This document shows, piece by piece, positions 5,845 to 6,512 of a DNA stretch of 6,512 nt (the first letter of the stretch is position 1; each line of letters starts with the position of its first letter). The notes below the pieces were generated by a model. It worked only from the letters and a program-made list of their open reading frames with translations, was not told the DNA's origin and searched no databases. The translations under genes and the position numbers were made by a program. Source of the stretch: Bacteroidota bacterium. Its GTDB lineage: Bacteria > Bacteroidota > Bacteroidia > Cytophagales > Cyclobacteriaceae. The stretch is taken from positions 1 to 6,512 of the forward strand of contig QGUY01000225.1 in the NCBI GenBank assembly GCA_003242315.1. The letters run 5' to 3'.

Positions 5845-6512
5845 CTATTGCTGCCGATCCATCAGCAGCTGAGTAAACGTCCTGAGGTTCTCCCTCGCGG
5901 GCGTATTGGGAAAGTGGTCCAGCAATGCGAAAGCCTTTGCAAAATAGCGATCTGCCTTTCGACTCGTGAGCTGCGGGATTTTCAGCTTGTCGTAAATCGC
6001 GATTACAGCTTTTACCTTTTTCTTTTTGTCGAACTTCTTCACATTGAGCCAATAGGTCAACTCCTTTCTTTCGGCCGATCCCGCGCGTTCAAGCGCCTTG
6101 ATGAGAAGGAATGTTTTCTTATTTGCAAGAATGTCGCCGCCGGTTTGTTTGCCGAAGCGGCCGGGATCGCCATACGCGTCGAGGAGGTCATCTCTCAGTT
6201 GAAATCCTGTCCCGATCAGTAGGCCAAATTCCCGCAGCCGGTTCCGACTCGCTTCGTCAGCACCGGCGAGGATGGCGCCTAGTTCGAGACTGAAACCCAG
6301 CAACTCCGCAGTTTTGTACTGTATCATCCGCAGGTAGGCGGCTTCTGTAACTCTGTCGGTGCCTTCGAAATGCATATCCCACTGTTGTCCTTCACAGACT
6401 TTCGTAGCGCACGCGTTGAAAGCCTCTACTGCGGTGCGAAATGTTGACGGGTCGAGGCTACTGAACAACTCGTAAACCTTTACAAGCATCACATCCCCTG
6501 AGAGTATTGCGG
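5845..6512 (-). CDS. Trans-isoprenyl diphosphate synthase (polyprenyl synthetase), C-terminal two thirds
   Basis: The gene runs off the right edge; 221 residues are visible, and the first aspartate-rich motif lies outside the window. The frame stays open upstream of the internal methionine at 6489, and reads AILSGDVMLVKVYEL at the edge, the family's conserved helix, so there is no start in view. The second aspartate-rich motif DDLLD, which binds Mg2+ and the allylic diphosphate, is at 6178-6192 within GTGFQLRDDLLDAYGD; GKQTGGDILANKKT follows, and upstream the KTAELL segment helps shape the chain-length pocket. The C terminus ends in the usual L-xx-F-xx-L-M-x-R form. It condenses isopentenyl diphosphate with allylic diphosphates in the cytoplasm to make farnesyl, geranylgeranyl or longer chains for quinones, carotenoids or undecaprenyl lipids. 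Chain length cannot be judged without the first motif. The stop is 6 bases from that of the VOC gene. Confidence 0.93.
   Translation of the reverse strand, partial: AILSGDVMLVKVYELFSSLDPSTFRTAVEAFNACATKVCEGQQWDMHFEGTDRVTEAAYLRMIQYKTAELLGFSLELGAILAGADEASRNRLREFGLLIGTGFQLRDDLLDAYGDPGRFGKQTGGDILANKKTFLLIKALERAGSAERKELTYWLNVKKFDKKKKVKAVIAIYDKLKIPQLTSRKADRYFAKAFALLDHFPNTPARENLRTFTQLLMDRQQ

Overview
The window looks like ordinary chromosomal DNA from a member of the Bacteroidota, probably a Cytophagales-like bacterium of medium GC. The evidence is the sigma-factor / small-protein pair at the left end, which I know from that group, start codons that lack Shine-Dalgarno sequences and often sit in AT-rich leaders, and the pairing of a Nuc_H_symport transporter with a Gfo/Idh/MocA oxidoreductase. 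This placement is inferred from protein style, not from a marker gene.

Layout, left to right. (1) Positions 1-463, plus strand: the C-terminal part of an ECF-type sigma factor (region 4), overlapped by about 80 bases by a small 76-residue protein that may act with it; a strong intrinsic terminator follows at 515-542. (2) 570-1757, plus strand: a complete GT4 glycosyltransferase of the WbuB/WcaI type, probably for surface polysaccharide assembly. (3) 1764-4198, minus strand: a two-gene operon, transcribed as nucleoside/sugar:proton symporter and then Gfo/Idh/MocA oxidoreductase, 32 bases apart, which fits import and NAD(P)-dependent oxidation of a sugar, polyol or nucleoside-like compound. (4) 4199-4389: a divergent intergenic region with GTGTG/CACAC inverted repeats that could be an operator. 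(5) 4390-5129, plus strand: a YjaB-like GNAT acetyltransferase overlapping (ATGA) a DUF1330-like small protein. (6) 5130-5442: a 313-base gap with no convincing gene, whose right half holds a run of short hairpins and looks like a dispersed palindromic repeat or structured RNA. (7) 5443-5838, plus strand: a PhnB/glyoxalase-like VOC protein. (8) 5845 to the right edge, minus strand: the C-terminal two thirds of a trans-isoprenyl diphosphate synthase, converging on the VOC gene with only 6 bases between stops.

I see no CRISPR array, toxin-antitoxin pair, phage gene, transposase, rRNA or tRNA. Nothing here amounts to a new biological system. The points most worth a second look are the hairpin-rich gap at 5290-5425, the out-of-frame sigma-factor/small-protein overlap, and the palindromes upstream of the transporter operon.
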